DNA of 64,000 nucleotides. Source: Trichoplax adhaerens. Its lineage: Eukaryota; Placozoa; Uniplacotomia; Trichoplacea; Trichoplacidae. The translations under genes and the position numbers were made by a program. Below are positions 51,279 through 62,276 of the stretch, piece by piece. Position 1 is the stretch's first letter, and each line of letters begins with the position of its first letter. The DNA lies in assembly GCF_000150275.1 (NCBI RefSeq), contig NW_002060976.1, positions 69,281-133,280 of the forward strand. Reading direction: 5' to 3'. The notes under the pieces are model-generated. The model made no database searches and was not told where the DNA came from. It was given only the letters and a program-made list of their open reading frames with translations.

Positions 51279-52924
51279 TTAAAGTTCAGTATGTTTGCCA
51301 CTTTCACTCTTTTCGTCTTTTTTGGCGTCTGATTCAAGTTGCTTATCCTCTTTCTTACTAGAATCTGTATCTTTGTCATTAGCTTTGTCTGAATCATCGT
51401 CTTTATTTTCGTCTTCTTTATCGGCAGGTATTTCACCCCAATAAGTTAAACAGTCTATAAATTAGCCGAATCAATAGGAAAATGAGCTGTGCTATCCAAA
51501 TTGGCAAAACGATACAAAATTGATCATCTTTTCAAAGTTGTAAATAACTACCGTGTTGATCGGGTCTTAATGCCCTCATTCTACATAACCATTCCATTAG
51601 GTCTTCCTTTTGATAGTGTAAAAACCATTCCATCAATTCATCTTCGAACTCTTCTCTAAACGCATCACACTATTAACCCAACAAAAATTACGTTAGGAGG
51701 TAGTGCTATGAATTTAAAAAAGTTAGAGGCGGCGAAAAACATTAACAATGTGTAAGCTTGGGCTACGTGTGAAGGACTGAGGATATACATCGTTCAAAGC
51801 GACACGAATGCTATGTTGCTTTGGTTAGATCGAAGTTAAAATATATAGCAATCATGATAGGATTGTTGATGATTATATTGGCTAATAATTATTCATCGTT
51901 TAAATAAAGACAATTAGGCTATCCAAAAATAGATAAAGTTTACAATAATGGCGATAGAATTGCTGTTGGAATGTTGTAAATTTACGTTCAACAATTTTCC
52001 ATTTATAGCATTACCTATCTACTTTCAGATAACCTTTTAAATTATCTATAAATGTTAATAGTATAAAGAGACCTTTCTCTTCATTTTCGATACTTCAGCT
52101 GGTATATCATCCCACATTTCATCAGGAACTCCTAGCTCAACTTTAACCCCTCTCTTTTTCAATCCAAATAGCGTATTCATAGTCGTTGATGTACCTATTT
52201 TTACAATCATTTATACTATTACTGTTTTTTCGCATTTACAGAAAGCCATAACCTGTACGTTATTACTGTAGCAAAGACTGTTAAAGAAATCGTGACGATT
52301 TGAAATCTTGTTATGTTATATCAATCTCCTCCTGTGCATAAGTACATCACTGAGGCTTGAGTTTAATATCTCTAATGGTAACAAGCTGATCTTTTCTATA
52401 CACAAAATTACCTTTCAAATATCTTTCCTTTTTATCCGCATGAACACGGTATTTTAAGATATTTTCGCATGCATTGTCCAGAATTTCAATAAATCTTACC
52501 TCGCTATATCAGTAGAAGTTAGGGGAAAGATCAGTTCTCATAAAGTAGAAAATACTTGTAGAATGGTAGTTCAAATGCCATATGAAGTTATGAAATTAAA
52601 ATACTCAGTTGACGTAAAAATTTCTACGATTATATGATCCCAATAAAATTCAATACTACGGATACGTTGTAATCTGATTTTCTTAACAACCATTCTGAAT
52701 TTTTTAACCTTTTACGACACTAAATCCTACATTGTCCTTATCAAAAGAAAGTATATTAACTTATAAAACTGACCATTAAATTAAACGTGCAGTTACTTAC
52801 GATGTTTCATATGGAATCTTTCGATTGCGAAATTCGGTATCAAAACCTCCTGTATGTAAAACATCTTTGCTGATGCTCGTTTTCTTGGTTTCGACTTCAA
52901 TTTCTTTAGCCAAGTACTTGCACA
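51279..52924 (-). CDS. Canopy-family ER chaperone (CNPY3/CNPY4-like), 5' end not found
   Basis: Saposin-like ER protein; vertebrate CNPY3/4 help fold and traffic Toll-like receptors. Exons: 52924-52801, 52503-52412, 52194-52073, 51669-51552 and 51454-51279, with matching phases. Text in order: CKYLAKEIEVETKK (family CKY-x-A-x-EL), IPYETSEVRFIEILDNACEN, ILKYRVHADKKERYLKGTS, TMNTLFGLKKRGVKVELGVP, DEMWDDIPAEV, CDAFREEFEDELMEWFLHYQ, DLMEWLCRMRAL, DCLTYWGE, then an acidic lysine-rich tail ending KHTEL, an HDEL/KDEL-type ER-retention signal. The conserved cysteines are present except the first pair, which must lie in an upstream exon together with the signal peptide. A signal-peptide-like frame starts at ATG 53414 (MLHLQFLLTYFITLLYL), but I could not join it in phase. 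Confidence 0.9.
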
Positions 52925-53911
52925 CTAAGTAGTTGCAAATAATCCGGTTTAGAAACATGTCTTTCGTAAATTTATCACAACATTTCAAAATAATTATATG
53001 TACGAATATCTATACTCATTTTAACAAATAATACTTCGTATATTGATTTAACGCAATAGTACAGCATTAACAGATAAATTAACGTAACATATTAATAAAA
53101 TAATTCCTTGCACATATCAAATACAGTAGTTATTGCTGGTAAAAGTAGGAATATTGTAATATAAGAAGTGATTAATTCTGGAGTGGAATATGATATTCAG
53201 CACTATGACGGATATTACTTTATAATCGAAATTTACTATTAGCGTACATATTACAGAAGAATGGCTTGCTATTGCATGATATGGAAGTATAGTAATGCTG
53301 GATTCTCTCTATCAGTTTTTGCCTCCAAATATCATCAGCTATTGGTACTCTAGGAGGCACACGCAAATAAAGTAAGGTGATAAAATAAGTCAATAAAAAT
53401 TGTAAGTGCAACATCTATTTCCAGCAACCTTTAGGACAGTTGTTACCTAAGGGATGATGAACTCCAGAATAGAAATATCTAGTATATTAGTGTGCAGAAC
53501 ATTTATTTCCCGTTAGCTTTCTAAACGAAATCGTAACTAGATTCTGTATCAATGTTCATTACTATGCGTCAAAAACTTTTAGCATCGATCTCGAAGAAAT
53601 GTAGGCTTCATTAACGACTGCTCAAATAGGTCTAAATTGTAAGCAAAACAATCTGTTCTTTCACTGAGTATATTTCGTATTCGTTAGTTAATTTCATGTC
53701 TTGCTTGTCATTGTTGTCCACCAATACTATATATATGATATCACGTATATAACATATATGATACAAGATACTGTCTATATCTTACGCTGTACGCAATCGG
53801 CTATAGTAATTAATTGATTACCGTAAACTAGTATTATTCAACTTAAAGTACAATGCAGTAATGGCTGCCTTTAACATGTTTTCAAATAATTATGTCTACT
53901 TAATAACAAGC
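52925..53911. other. Region expected to hold the CNPY first exon
   Basis: Contains a minus-strand frame at 53414-53220 that begins with a hydrophobic signal-like stretch. It lacks the C-x-x-C expected just before the known CNPY exon and has no in-phase donor that I could find. A (TA)n-like tract lies near 53734-53762. Nothing else seen. Confidence 0.35.
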
Positions 53912-54031
53912 TTGGTCCAGGAGATATTTGGTATGTATTTGTACACGGAACAAAACCAGCTCCAAACTTATAATGATGTGGAAGGAGAATTGCTTAGCAT
54001 TCACGATTCGATACATTGGTATTATAACTAA
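53912..54031 (+). pseudogene. C-type-lectin-like domain fragment
   Basis: A short plus-strand frame after an acceptor-like aataacaag encodes about 39 residues including NQLQTYNDVEGELLSIHDS, then a TAA. This matches the N-terminal part of C-type lectin domains (xWxxAxxYCxxxGGxLxSIHD). The usual Cys is replaced by N, and the downstream half with the WIG and WND motifs is not visible. Probably a relic or an isolated exon. Confidence 0.4.
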
Positions 54032-55736
54032 GTCAATGAAGGAATCATTTACGATCAACATTATTAATTTATTACCGAGAACAATCTACGCCACAGAGCA
54101 GTATGCTGCTTTTAAAGTAGAAGAATTGTTATGTGTGCATAGCATTAGAAGGAAACATGAATAGTTAAAGTTAAAAGCAGTATCACTAACAAAGAAGGTA
54201 CAGATGGATATTTGATTCTCGAACGGAAGATAGGAAGACGTATTATTAGCAGGAGTGCAAGTTTTTTGATATGCTGAATGTTTGGGCAGCATTACTATCG
54301 AGTTATTAAAATGTAATGGTAATTGTGTAAAAGTTAGCCTGAAATGAAAGGTTTTCTTTATCGTACTACTACACTGGAGTTTTGCTGTACATGTACATAT
54401 CAATTTAGAGAAAGGATAATGTTGTTGTAGAGCAGTATTTGAAATTATAAAAAAACGAACAATTGATTGAATTAAAAGAGTAGACAAATGGAAAGTTTTA
54501 CTTCATTTTAAAAACAGCGTACTGCACTGGATTTAAAAGAAGTAAAAAATGATAAATTATTGTCGTATTTTCTGTAAGAGTATGCGTTCATTTGAATTGA
54601 AAGCAATTATTCATTGGCAATCGGATTGAGCAGCAAATTTTTATTTTTGCGATATTTTGTTAATCCAGCCTGCATGTACATGTTATACAATCGTATATTA
54701 CAACCCTTTCAGTTTTGAACATCAGATTATCTTTACCTAAATTTGTCAATGTAAAATCACGATACGGGGAAATCTTTGGAATGTAATGCATAGTTTTGAT
54801 TCATGCAAGATATTTCAGTCAACTCGGGTATACAGCTGATATCACTATTTTCGTGATTGAGATTAGGAGCAGAAAGGGGTTTGATAAAAGACTGCAATAA
54901 GTCTATGATGGTAGATATTACTTGATAACGTCAATTTACGAATGAGCGGTAATACTCGAATAATAACATGGTTTAAAAAAATCAATCGTCAGCGAGAAAT
55001 GAAACTCTTATACATCACTAAAAGGGCAATCGATTCACTATCAAATTGCAGACATGGTATGAAAGAATAACAATAAAGAGGATGATTTTAAATATTCGTA
55101 CTTCTAATAGCGGTAAACGTGATCTACGCAGAAAGATTACTGTTCTTTCACGAACTGTCGTAGCAATGTAGGGCAAAAAGGGTTAGAGAACGTTCGTCTA
55201 GTAAAGTCATCTAGTGAACTTAGGATTGTTAAGAGTAGTTGGCAGGCTAAAGGGGGGGGGGAGAGATACATTAGAGAATTCTCTATTGACAGTGGTTATA
55301 AATCCTTTTGCACTTTGCATGAAGTTTAAGAGAGATAACGCCGCATCAGATGTTTACTTGACTTCTCCGGAACAGTTTCCTTGCTTACATGGTCGTGTTC
55401 ACATTAGGTAATATAGAGTAAATTGTCTAATAGTAATGATTAAGCATGTAGGCAGCTAGAAATTCTAGCTTGAAATACTTCAAACCCTGTTTACTCCGGA
55501 TCGAAATCGCTTATGTACCGTGGTCGAGGTATAGAATGAAACCAACTGATTTTAGATCCCGTAGCATGAAAGTCCACTATTCACTAAAACGACACATATG
55601 CTCGCTTTATCGAGATCGGCTTTTCTCCTTCTTTGATAATGTTGATACTACATAGATCATCTTTGTTCATTGAACATAGTATCAGTTGGTAAAATTGGTA
55701 AATAATCGGTACGTCAACAAACTTTAAAATATTTGG
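54032..55736. other. Non-coding gap
   Basis: Open frames on both strands at 53928-54487 overlap each other and have no domain. A G9 run lies at about 55252-55260. No exon supported. Confidence 0.4.
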
Positions 55737-56021
55737 TTACTGTCTCAGTGTTGGGCTACAGCATTTGATACTACGATTACTTTCGATATCGGTATTTAAA
55801 GTGATTTCAATCGGATCTACTTTGATGACGCTAATCTTATTACTGAAGTGCCTGCCAGTTTCCAAGGGTTTTTTTTTACCTGGCTCTATCGGCGATGATT
55901 TCAATCCTTGTGTAACAGACACTATTCTGTTATTACTGTGTTTAAATATCCAATCTTGACTTTGGACATTGTAGCAAATGATATAATAATTATCGCCAAT
56001 ACTTGTATCTACAGTAGGCAA
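55737..56021 (-). other. Coding-like open frame, unrecognised
   Basis: A 94-codon minus-strand open stretch follows an acceptor-like catcaatag near 56037. It has even codon use and no low complexity (text such as GDNYYIICYNVQSQDWIF). It ends at a TAA just after an LRQ codon run. No family recognised. It may be an exon of the same gene as the membrane fragment just upstream, but phases could not be tied. Confidence 0.3.
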
Positions 56022-56076
56022 TCGAAGCGGACTATTGATGAAAGAGTGGTACCGTAAGATCAGACAGAATATTAGA

Positions 56077-56440
56077 TCAAAAAGAGTTTGTTTTTAACCC
56101 ATTATACAACAAAATAAGAGCCAAAGTCAATTCAGATACGCTACAATAGGGCAAAGTGGCAGAAAAAAGCAGCAAGGTGGACATCGAATGATGGATGTAG
56201 TCTTTATCGATTCGAATTGGTCGTTGGTTAAGGGAGATTAAGCATGCTGCGGCGGCAACAAGAACAATAAATAGTACCGATAGGCCAAATTCTGATAGCA
56301 ATAACATAAAATCTTCGATAAAGATAACTAAGGTGATTGTAATCTGCTGTTCTGTTGCAGTTGACTAAAAAGAGAAACAAGATTGACTTACAACATACCT
56401 TGGCATCGTGATGTTTCTTGTTCCGGAGCAAAAGAGAAAA
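56077..56440 (-). other. GPCR-like TM6-TM7 membrane fragment
   Basis: On the minus strand a short frame ending LLRNKKHHDAK at 56399 can be spliced over a 34-base GT-AG intron (56398-56365) to a 96-codon exon (56364-56077). That exon reads STATEQQITITLVIFI, then a second hydrophobic stretch (SVLFIVLVAAAACLISL), a third (STLLLFSATLPYCSV), and ends LLYNGLKTNSF before TGA. The E-x-x-IT-x-TL pattern and the final LLYNGLKTNSF resemble TM6 and the NPxxY-helix 8 region of rhodopsin-type receptors. The NP is absent and TM1-5 are not visible upstream. Another frame here reads as a signal peptide (ATG 56498), and a plus-strand frame (56383-56670) overlaps, so the call is tentative. Confidence 0.3.
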
Positions 56441-57886
56441 CAAACTGGCAGTACAGTGACAAGACTACTGCTAGCAAAGGATACTCGATCTTGACCATAT
56501 CGTTTCTCCTCCTCAATAGATACTGTTATTACTACTTGGAACCGATAATCAATCCTGTTAATTCGTTTACTCCTGCCGATTACGAACAATCTGCAATATT
56601 AGGTGAGATCGACGACAGTCTATTCTACTGTATCGAAGAATCGTTTCAACACCTCGCTACTTCAAGATGACTAAACTAAGTGGAATAATGAATGGAGTAA
56701 CTACCTATCCAGCAGCTTCTTTTATCAACGACTTCTTGCTTATCGTCTCTTGTTTATTCAAGGGGCGATCGGGGCTTGCTATGGCCCGATAATAGAGTAT
56801 TGTATCCGTTTATATCATTTTTTTCTGATGGATACAAACTATTGACCCTTGTAGGAAAGCATACCATTTCCTATATTTTAATTAGTGTTTTACGCACTCG
56901 ATCGATGGAGAATTAGCCACCATCATCAGGTACTGTAAACATAACGTTGATTCTCTATGACTGGCTATTGACAACCTATTGTGCGGTACTTGGCGATTGG
57001 CTGATTGTCTCTTTCAATTTATAGACGGAAGCACAAGAGAGAATAATAATAAAAAAATAATTTTATTTTACAGCCTTGTTTTGAGATTGTAGAGGGAGAT
57101 GAGCAATTATTGCGAACCTATAGAAAGTTGCCACATTCTCAGTAGGAATGTGTACTACTTTGCCAGTCCATATTGGAAATTGGGACAGACTACTACGATC
57201 GCCATGGACGCCATCCCGAGTCTGCAGTCTGTACTGGCAGTCGCGGCAGATGGAGCTTTCAAGTAGCCAATAGAAAATCGCCACATCCAATCGTTAATGA
57301 CCGTCATTAATATTATTAATTAAATGAATTATGGATAGAAGTTGATGGAGAACAATAGTTCAGCTTGAGCAGGAATAAGTAGAACATGGTAGAGTACAAG
57401 ACCACAGATCGATATTTTCCATCCGTTTTGGTGTGGAATTGTGTTAATTGGTAAGCGATTGCTTTCTCTACTTATTTGAATTCAATGGACGCTGTGACGA
57501 GAGCATGTTGCATTGTAAAGAGAATAAAGGGGAAAAGAAAAATCGAGAAAACCAAAGCTGCTAATGACTATCACAATATATTAATATTAACACTGTAGAA
57601 TGCAAGTGGAACACGAAGATAAAAACACTTGGCATTCTTCCGCAGCTTGATAAAAGTTGTATTGCTGTTCGTGAAAAGGAATTCATACGCAAGACAAAGA
57701 TGTTAAATACAGTCCATTCTTGTTATACTATAGGCATAGTATATTGCTATTTTAAATACGTGATATAATTTGCAACGATGAGAGACATTAAATGATTTGG
57801 TTTACCGTGCATGATAGCCGTCGATGAAGTGCTAAATTGCAAAAATAGGTGCAAGAATTGCACGTACAGTATGACTAATAGCTTAC
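56441..57886. other. Mostly unassigned stretch
   Basis: Plus-strand frame 56383-56670 and minus-strand frame 57063-57290 are open but unrecognised. I see no splice-supported exon here. The minus-strand gene at 57887-58622 should continue into the lower part of this stretch. Confidence 0.35.
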
Positions 57887-58622
57887 GATTGGTAGGATTA
57901 ATTTCAACATCGATAGGATTCATAAAATAGAGGCATGTTGACCATCGATTTAAAGACTGCAATATGGATATAAATGACTTACATTTACAGCGTTGATTTC
58001 AATTGCAATCTAACCTCGAATGTATAGACATGTGGACTATGGGTTTGCAGTGGGTAAGCGTTGCAGGCCTGGGATAGAAACATGACATTATGTGTGTATG
58101 AAACAGATCAATAATTATTATAATTCCAGTGTGTAAAGTAGGTATATTTCGTATTTGATTTTGCAGTAGCAGTAGCAGCGGTAGTGATATGTCCAACTAC
58201 TTTTATCGTCTATTGTCACTATGCGGTATAACATGCTACTCGTATAAAACTGAGATCTATCATACACATGTAATCGTATAGTAGACTTTAGTTATTTATC
58301 ATCTCAGTCCAAGAACTTGAATATACAGTAACCGAAATTAGCTCTAAATGATTTTAATTCGTGGAATGGCCTTATTTATCAGCCAAGTGGACAAGTACAT
58401 AATTCTTACTGCACGGCATTGTGATAAATATGCAATAGGAAAATAAAATGAACACAATACATTATTCACATCAGCAGCTTCTACAAGTACAATGCGAAAT
58501 CCATTAAATACATTTCGATTAATTCCTAAATCCACAACGGCATCGCCATTGCTATGATAAGCATATCTAATTCCACAGAGTTCACCTTGTATCATGCAAT
58601 CTCTTCCAGCTAGATCATCCAT
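57887..58622 (-). CDS. Unrecognised multi-exon gene, 5' part
   Basis: Three minus-strand exons join in phase. The first (58622-58470) starts with ATG and reads MDDLAGRDCMIQGELCG, then GDAVVDLGINRNVFNGFRIVL. The second (58068-58015) follows a tatcccag acceptor and reads ACNAYPLQTHSPHVYTFE before gttaga. The third (57956-57887) follows a ttgcag acceptor and reads SLNRWSTCLYFMNPIDVEIN before gtaagc. The text is not low complexity and has typical globular composition. I do not recognise the family, and later exons were not found. Confidence 0.45.
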
Positions 58623-59035
58623 TGAAATCTCAAGCAGTGCTTTTTATTATAATCGCAGATAATCAATTTACATGCTTTTGGTAAATAGTAAGGTAAATAA
58701 TAGAATCTTTTCCATGATCAATAAACATTGAGCGATAGCATAGGGAAAATGTACACTTTCAGTAGCTGACATCAAATTGCATGGCATTTCTTACTTTGCT
58801 AGTAGAATAAAACATCGCACATCCTAACCCTAACAGACAATGAGTTATCCTGAATTGTCGGCGTGAATGGAATCAGTAGTGTGCTATACTATTTGCTGTC
58901 TTTAATATCACCTTCAGTTACTGTAAAATTCACTCTGTTTTATAGCGAATGTACCAACAAAATAACAAATGAGAAGTACACCTTAGATATATAATACATA
59001 ACAGACTTTGTAGTCTAAAGTCATACAGTTCTATA
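58623..59035. other. Gap between unrecognised gene and gankyrin
   Basis: No exon seen. The start codon of the leftward gene at 58622 and the 3' end of the gankyrin gene (same strand) face each other across about 410 bases, which should include the promoter of the former. Confidence 0.45.
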
Positions 59036-61128
59036 TCACATTTCTAAGAGTTCTTGCAATTTTTTGGCTAAACCTCGGGATGCATAATCAATAGGAGTTT
59101 TTTCTTCCTAAAGATTCAATTATATTACCAGAGATAGATGAGTACATTGCAGATAGTGTAAGTAGATATTAGTAAAGGAAATTGCATGATAATACAGTAT
59201 AATATATACAAGAACTACGAGCTAGCAAATACACCAATTGCATTCAATCGGCATGCGTACCGTATTTCGAACAGTTAAATTCGCTCCCTTTTTCACTAAA
59301 GTTACGGCGCATTCATTGTTGCCATCTTCACAAGCTAAATGTCTAATGGTTGAGTATTTACAAGAATCCAAGCATGATTATTGCAGATCGATAAACAACT
59401 CTATGATAGCGCTCAATTTACTCTTTAATGACTTTATAAATGGTTTTATTTGCAATAATTATAAAACCTCACTACAACCCTATCTTGAATTGTAAGCGCA
59501 GAGGTTAGGTTGAAAATGTCTATTAGCTACTATAGTCAAACTTTGCTTACAATGGCGTGTTTCCACTAATGTCGGTTGCGTCAACAAGCGCTCCATTTGC
59601 TAATAAAAGCTGCAGCATCTTTAAATGTCCTAAAGCTGCGGCTCGATGAATTGGGCAAGCATTGGTATTATCAGTTATATTAACATCCGCTCCTGATTGG
59701 ATTAGTTCGTTAGCAATCTAAGTTTGAAAAGAGAGATTTAGCTGAAGGATTATTAAGAGTACGTTAACACATTTACTTATTATTAATTATGATAGCATTC
59801 TTTCTCAATACTACAGTACGGTATATTATCAGCACTACTTTACACTACGAGATAAATGAATACATCTGATAACTAATAATTAAAATGATACAATACACGA
59901 CTAAAATTTTTGCTAAAGAAAATCTTTAGTCTTAAAGTTAAACGAAACCCTGTAGAATTGATACAGTAGTACAAAGTCAATTCTCGTAGCGTGTTCATGC
60001 TTACATCGTATCTATTTTTGGATGCAGCGTAATGCAACGGTGTTTGGCCAGTTTGATTCTTGACGTTGGCTGATGCATTTTTACCAAGTAGTAGCATTAC
60101 TATTCCGGTATGGCCTGCAGAAGTAGCTATATGCAATGGCGTCCACATCGAATCATCGACAACATTTACTTCCACATTCGCTGCGTTAAGCAAGAAAGAA
60201 GCGATATCTTGTTGACCAGAAGAGCAGGCCCAATGAAGAGGGGTTCTCTTAGCCTTTATCCATGATAAAATAATAAAGATACGTCATAAACAAAAAATAG
60301 ATTGACTGCAGCAATGTCCGAATCAGGGACTAGCGATAATAATGAACTTTAAGTGAGTGTGTTTAATCAGGGAGTTGGAAGAAGTCCAAGGCTTGCTGTA
60401 CTGTAATAAAGGGGCTTGCAGTATATTAAGACTATTGCTCAAAACTTGTATGGAAAAGGAGAAGCGACTACGATGGCATAAGCTACTGGACAGGACCGGA
60501 TCTTGTATGTCCGTGATCATTGTAATAGACTTGCAAATAATTCGTACATAAAGTCCATCCTAATCTAATAACAATGTCAAACACTTAACCTATCAGTTGT
60601 CATGCAAGGCTTGATGTGAATCCTATGCTAACCCATCTCTATTTGAAAAATTAAAAGCCTGAGTTAGGATGAACTGTGCATGCATGTCTTCTTTAACTCT
60701 ACGTAGGTGCGCTGTCAATAGTTGATACAATTTTCATCTGGAAGCGAATTCGTTTGTTATTGGAACAATGTACAGTAGTATACGTATTCAATTCTACTAC
60801 AGGTTCGATTCATCCATGCGTGATGGAAGCCACTTTCTTGGTATTAAATATAATCCAAGTGTAGAATTATATTAGGCAAAGGCACGTAGTCAATCACTGT
60901 AAGCATTGGCATGTAGATACATGAACTCTAGTTTGAAGTGTGATCTCATCACGTTCATCAAAAGTGTAAACAGCACAATTCGATTAGCAATCGATGATTA
61001 ACCTGATCAGTCACCGCTGACAAGGATTGATTTTTCTGTAGTTGCTTCTTGAGATTGGCAATATCACCATCATAAGCATAGCAGCAAACATCTTGATCAG
61101 AAACTCTCGGCTTACTCGAATCCCCCAT
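59036..61128 (-). CDS. PSMD10: Gankyrin homologue (26S proteasome assembly chaperone, ankyrin repeats)
   Basis: Ankyrin-repeat chaperone that in other animals and yeast (Nas6) binds Rpt3 during assembly of the proteasome base. Exons: 61128-61003, 60253-60005, 59717-59551, 59342-59261 and 59106-59036. Exon 1 gives MGDSSKPRVSD and CCYAYDGDIANLKKQLQKNQ. Exon 2 gives RTPLHWACSSGQQDIASFLL, WTPLHIATSAGHTGIVMLLL and the hallmark TPLHYAASKNRYD. Exon 3 gives NACPIHRAAALGHLKMLQLL and ends in NTPL. Exon 4 starts HLACEDGNNECAVTLV. Exon 5 should give EEKTPIDYASRGLAKKLQEL, but the A run has five A where six are needed after the phase-0 splice, so the written sequence shifts to a stop at about 59068. About 230 residues, as in human (226), if the run is corrected. 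The upstream ATG at 61197 is not needed. Confidence 0.92.
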
Positions 61129-61466
61129 TTCCGCTGTCTTGAAGTGTTGAGCAAAGGAAAAGTTGGCTAGCAGCTGCACAATATTCCAATAGTCCAATTC
61201 AAAATGAAGAATTGCTGCAGGTCTTGCTATTGCAGCAATTCGTTACTACCGTAATTACTGGTTACCAAGTCGACCTCTAAGCTGCAGGTCTTGTAGTTAC
61301 TGCTGTAATCGATCGTGTACTGTATAGGACAGCATACGGACAGTACAGTATCGAATACCAAGTCGACAACTCAGTCTAACTGCTGGTCACTGACAGTACT
61401 CGATCAATACAGTATGACATTGTTGGCAAAATGGGCAGGAATGCGCATGACAGTACTTCTGAACAG
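61129..61466. other. Gap between gankyrin and tRNA
   Basis: Contains direct imperfect copies of aagtcgac..ctgcaggtcttg (61206-61225 and 61266-61295 region) and several acagta words. It would hold the gankyrin promoter. No gene seen. Confidence 0.45.
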
Positions 61467-61467
61467 T

Positions 61468-61473
61468 AAAAAA
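61468..61473 (-). terminator. RNA polymerase III terminator of tRNA-Leu
   Basis: Six consecutive T on the minus strand (AAAAAA on plus) lie seven bases past the tRNA 3' end, the standard pol III stop signal. Confidence 0.8.
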
Positions 61474-61479
61474 TATCAT

Positions 61480-61561
61480 TGGCAGCGGTGGGATTCGAAC
61501 CCACGCCATCGAAATGACTGGTGCCTTAAACCAGCGCCTTAGACCGCTCGGCCACGCTACC
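61480..61561 (-). tRNA. tRNA-Leu (anticodon AAG)
   Basis: The 82-base minus-strand sequence folds as a class II tRNA. Acceptor stem GGTAGCG pairs with CGCTGCC (one T-G pair), discriminator A at 61480. The D-arm carries the internal promoter box A (TGGCCGAGCGG). The anticodon stem CTGGT/ACCAG encloses the loop TTAAGGC, which gives anticodon AAG. The variable arm is long, as expected for leucine, and the T-arm GGGTTCGAATCCC carries box B. It is nearly identical to human tRNA-Leu-AAG outside the variable arm. No intron. Confidence 0.97.
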
Positions 61562-62003
61562 ATAACATGAATGAGGATGCGAAAATAGCTCTTTATGGAC
61601 ATCATCACTATTCTAATTCTTGCTTCTCTCCTAAGTTGTCTGGTTCAGGCCAACTAGTACAGAGTAGAAATAGCAGGGCTTGAAAATAACGAGAATAGTG
61701 CTCAGAAAAGACACACTTTCTCTATAAACTATAGTCAAAGTCCATCAGCATACTGTACAGCATACAGAGCTTCAATATCTTTATTTCGGCCGCACTTTTT
61801 GGATGATCATTTGCTGTGAACTAGGTGCTGGCAAATAGGTTGCAGAAATGGAGTAGCATCTCTGCAGAATTGACCAATTCAATTCCACCTTGGCGTTCAA
61901 GGACACCCTGTGAATGGCTGTTGAAGGAATGAACTTCAATCTCAAAATGACTGCTATGCATGACTCCTACTAGATTAAAATCGAAATTAAGCACACTTTG
62001 GAC
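61562..62003. other. Gap right of tRNA
   Basis: A minus-strand open frame (61821-62030) has a possible ATG but no recognised domain. No other signal seen. Confidence 0.4.
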
Positions 62004-62276
62004 ATGCCGCCGATCCAATTTCTCCATCAATTATTCACTAAGGTTGACGTCGCTGCTATGGTTATGGCTTATAAGCCATATCCTTGGCGGTCGTTCAGTG
62101 GGTATGCTCGCATACCATTTGCAAAGTTAGTTACATCTAGTTTCAACAGCTCCAATAGCAAAGGAACCAATGCTTGGTCTGCCAATAGCATCAACAAGTC
62201 TCAGGACGACTCTACTCAAAAGTCAGCATGTCAAGATTCAATAAAGGAGGTAACACTCGACTTGATCGGTGTTTAG
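62004..62276 (+). CDS. Small open frame, unrecognised, uncertain
   Basis: ATG at 62004 opens a 90-codon frame (MPPIQFLHQLFTKVDVAA, then YKPYPWRSFSGYARIPFAKL, a serine/asparagine-rich middle, and LDLIGV at the end) closed by TAG. Composition is plausible for a short protein with a mitochondrial-like basic and aromatic segment, but no family is recognised and there is a competing minus-strand frame. It lies before the ICT1 exons and does not resemble the ICT1 N-terminus. Confidence 0.25.
   Translation: MPPIQFLHQLFTKVDVAAMVMAYKPYPWRSFSGYARIPFAKLVTSSFNSSNSKGTNAWSANSINKSQDDSTQKSACQDSIKEVTLDLIGV

Noticed and set aside
51245-51436. Lysine-rich minus-strand frame
   Set aside because: Shadow of the acidic lysine-rich last exon of the CNPY gene in another frame.
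54086-54487. 133-codon minus-strand frame
   Set aside because: No ATG at a sensible place, no domain and skewed composition; probably chance.
55252-55260. G9 run as a telomeric or G-quadruplex element
   Set aside because: A single G run without partner runs; not enough for a quadruplex.
61315-61608. Open frames over the tRNA on both strands
   Set aside because: They translate the tRNA gene; typical tRNA shadows.
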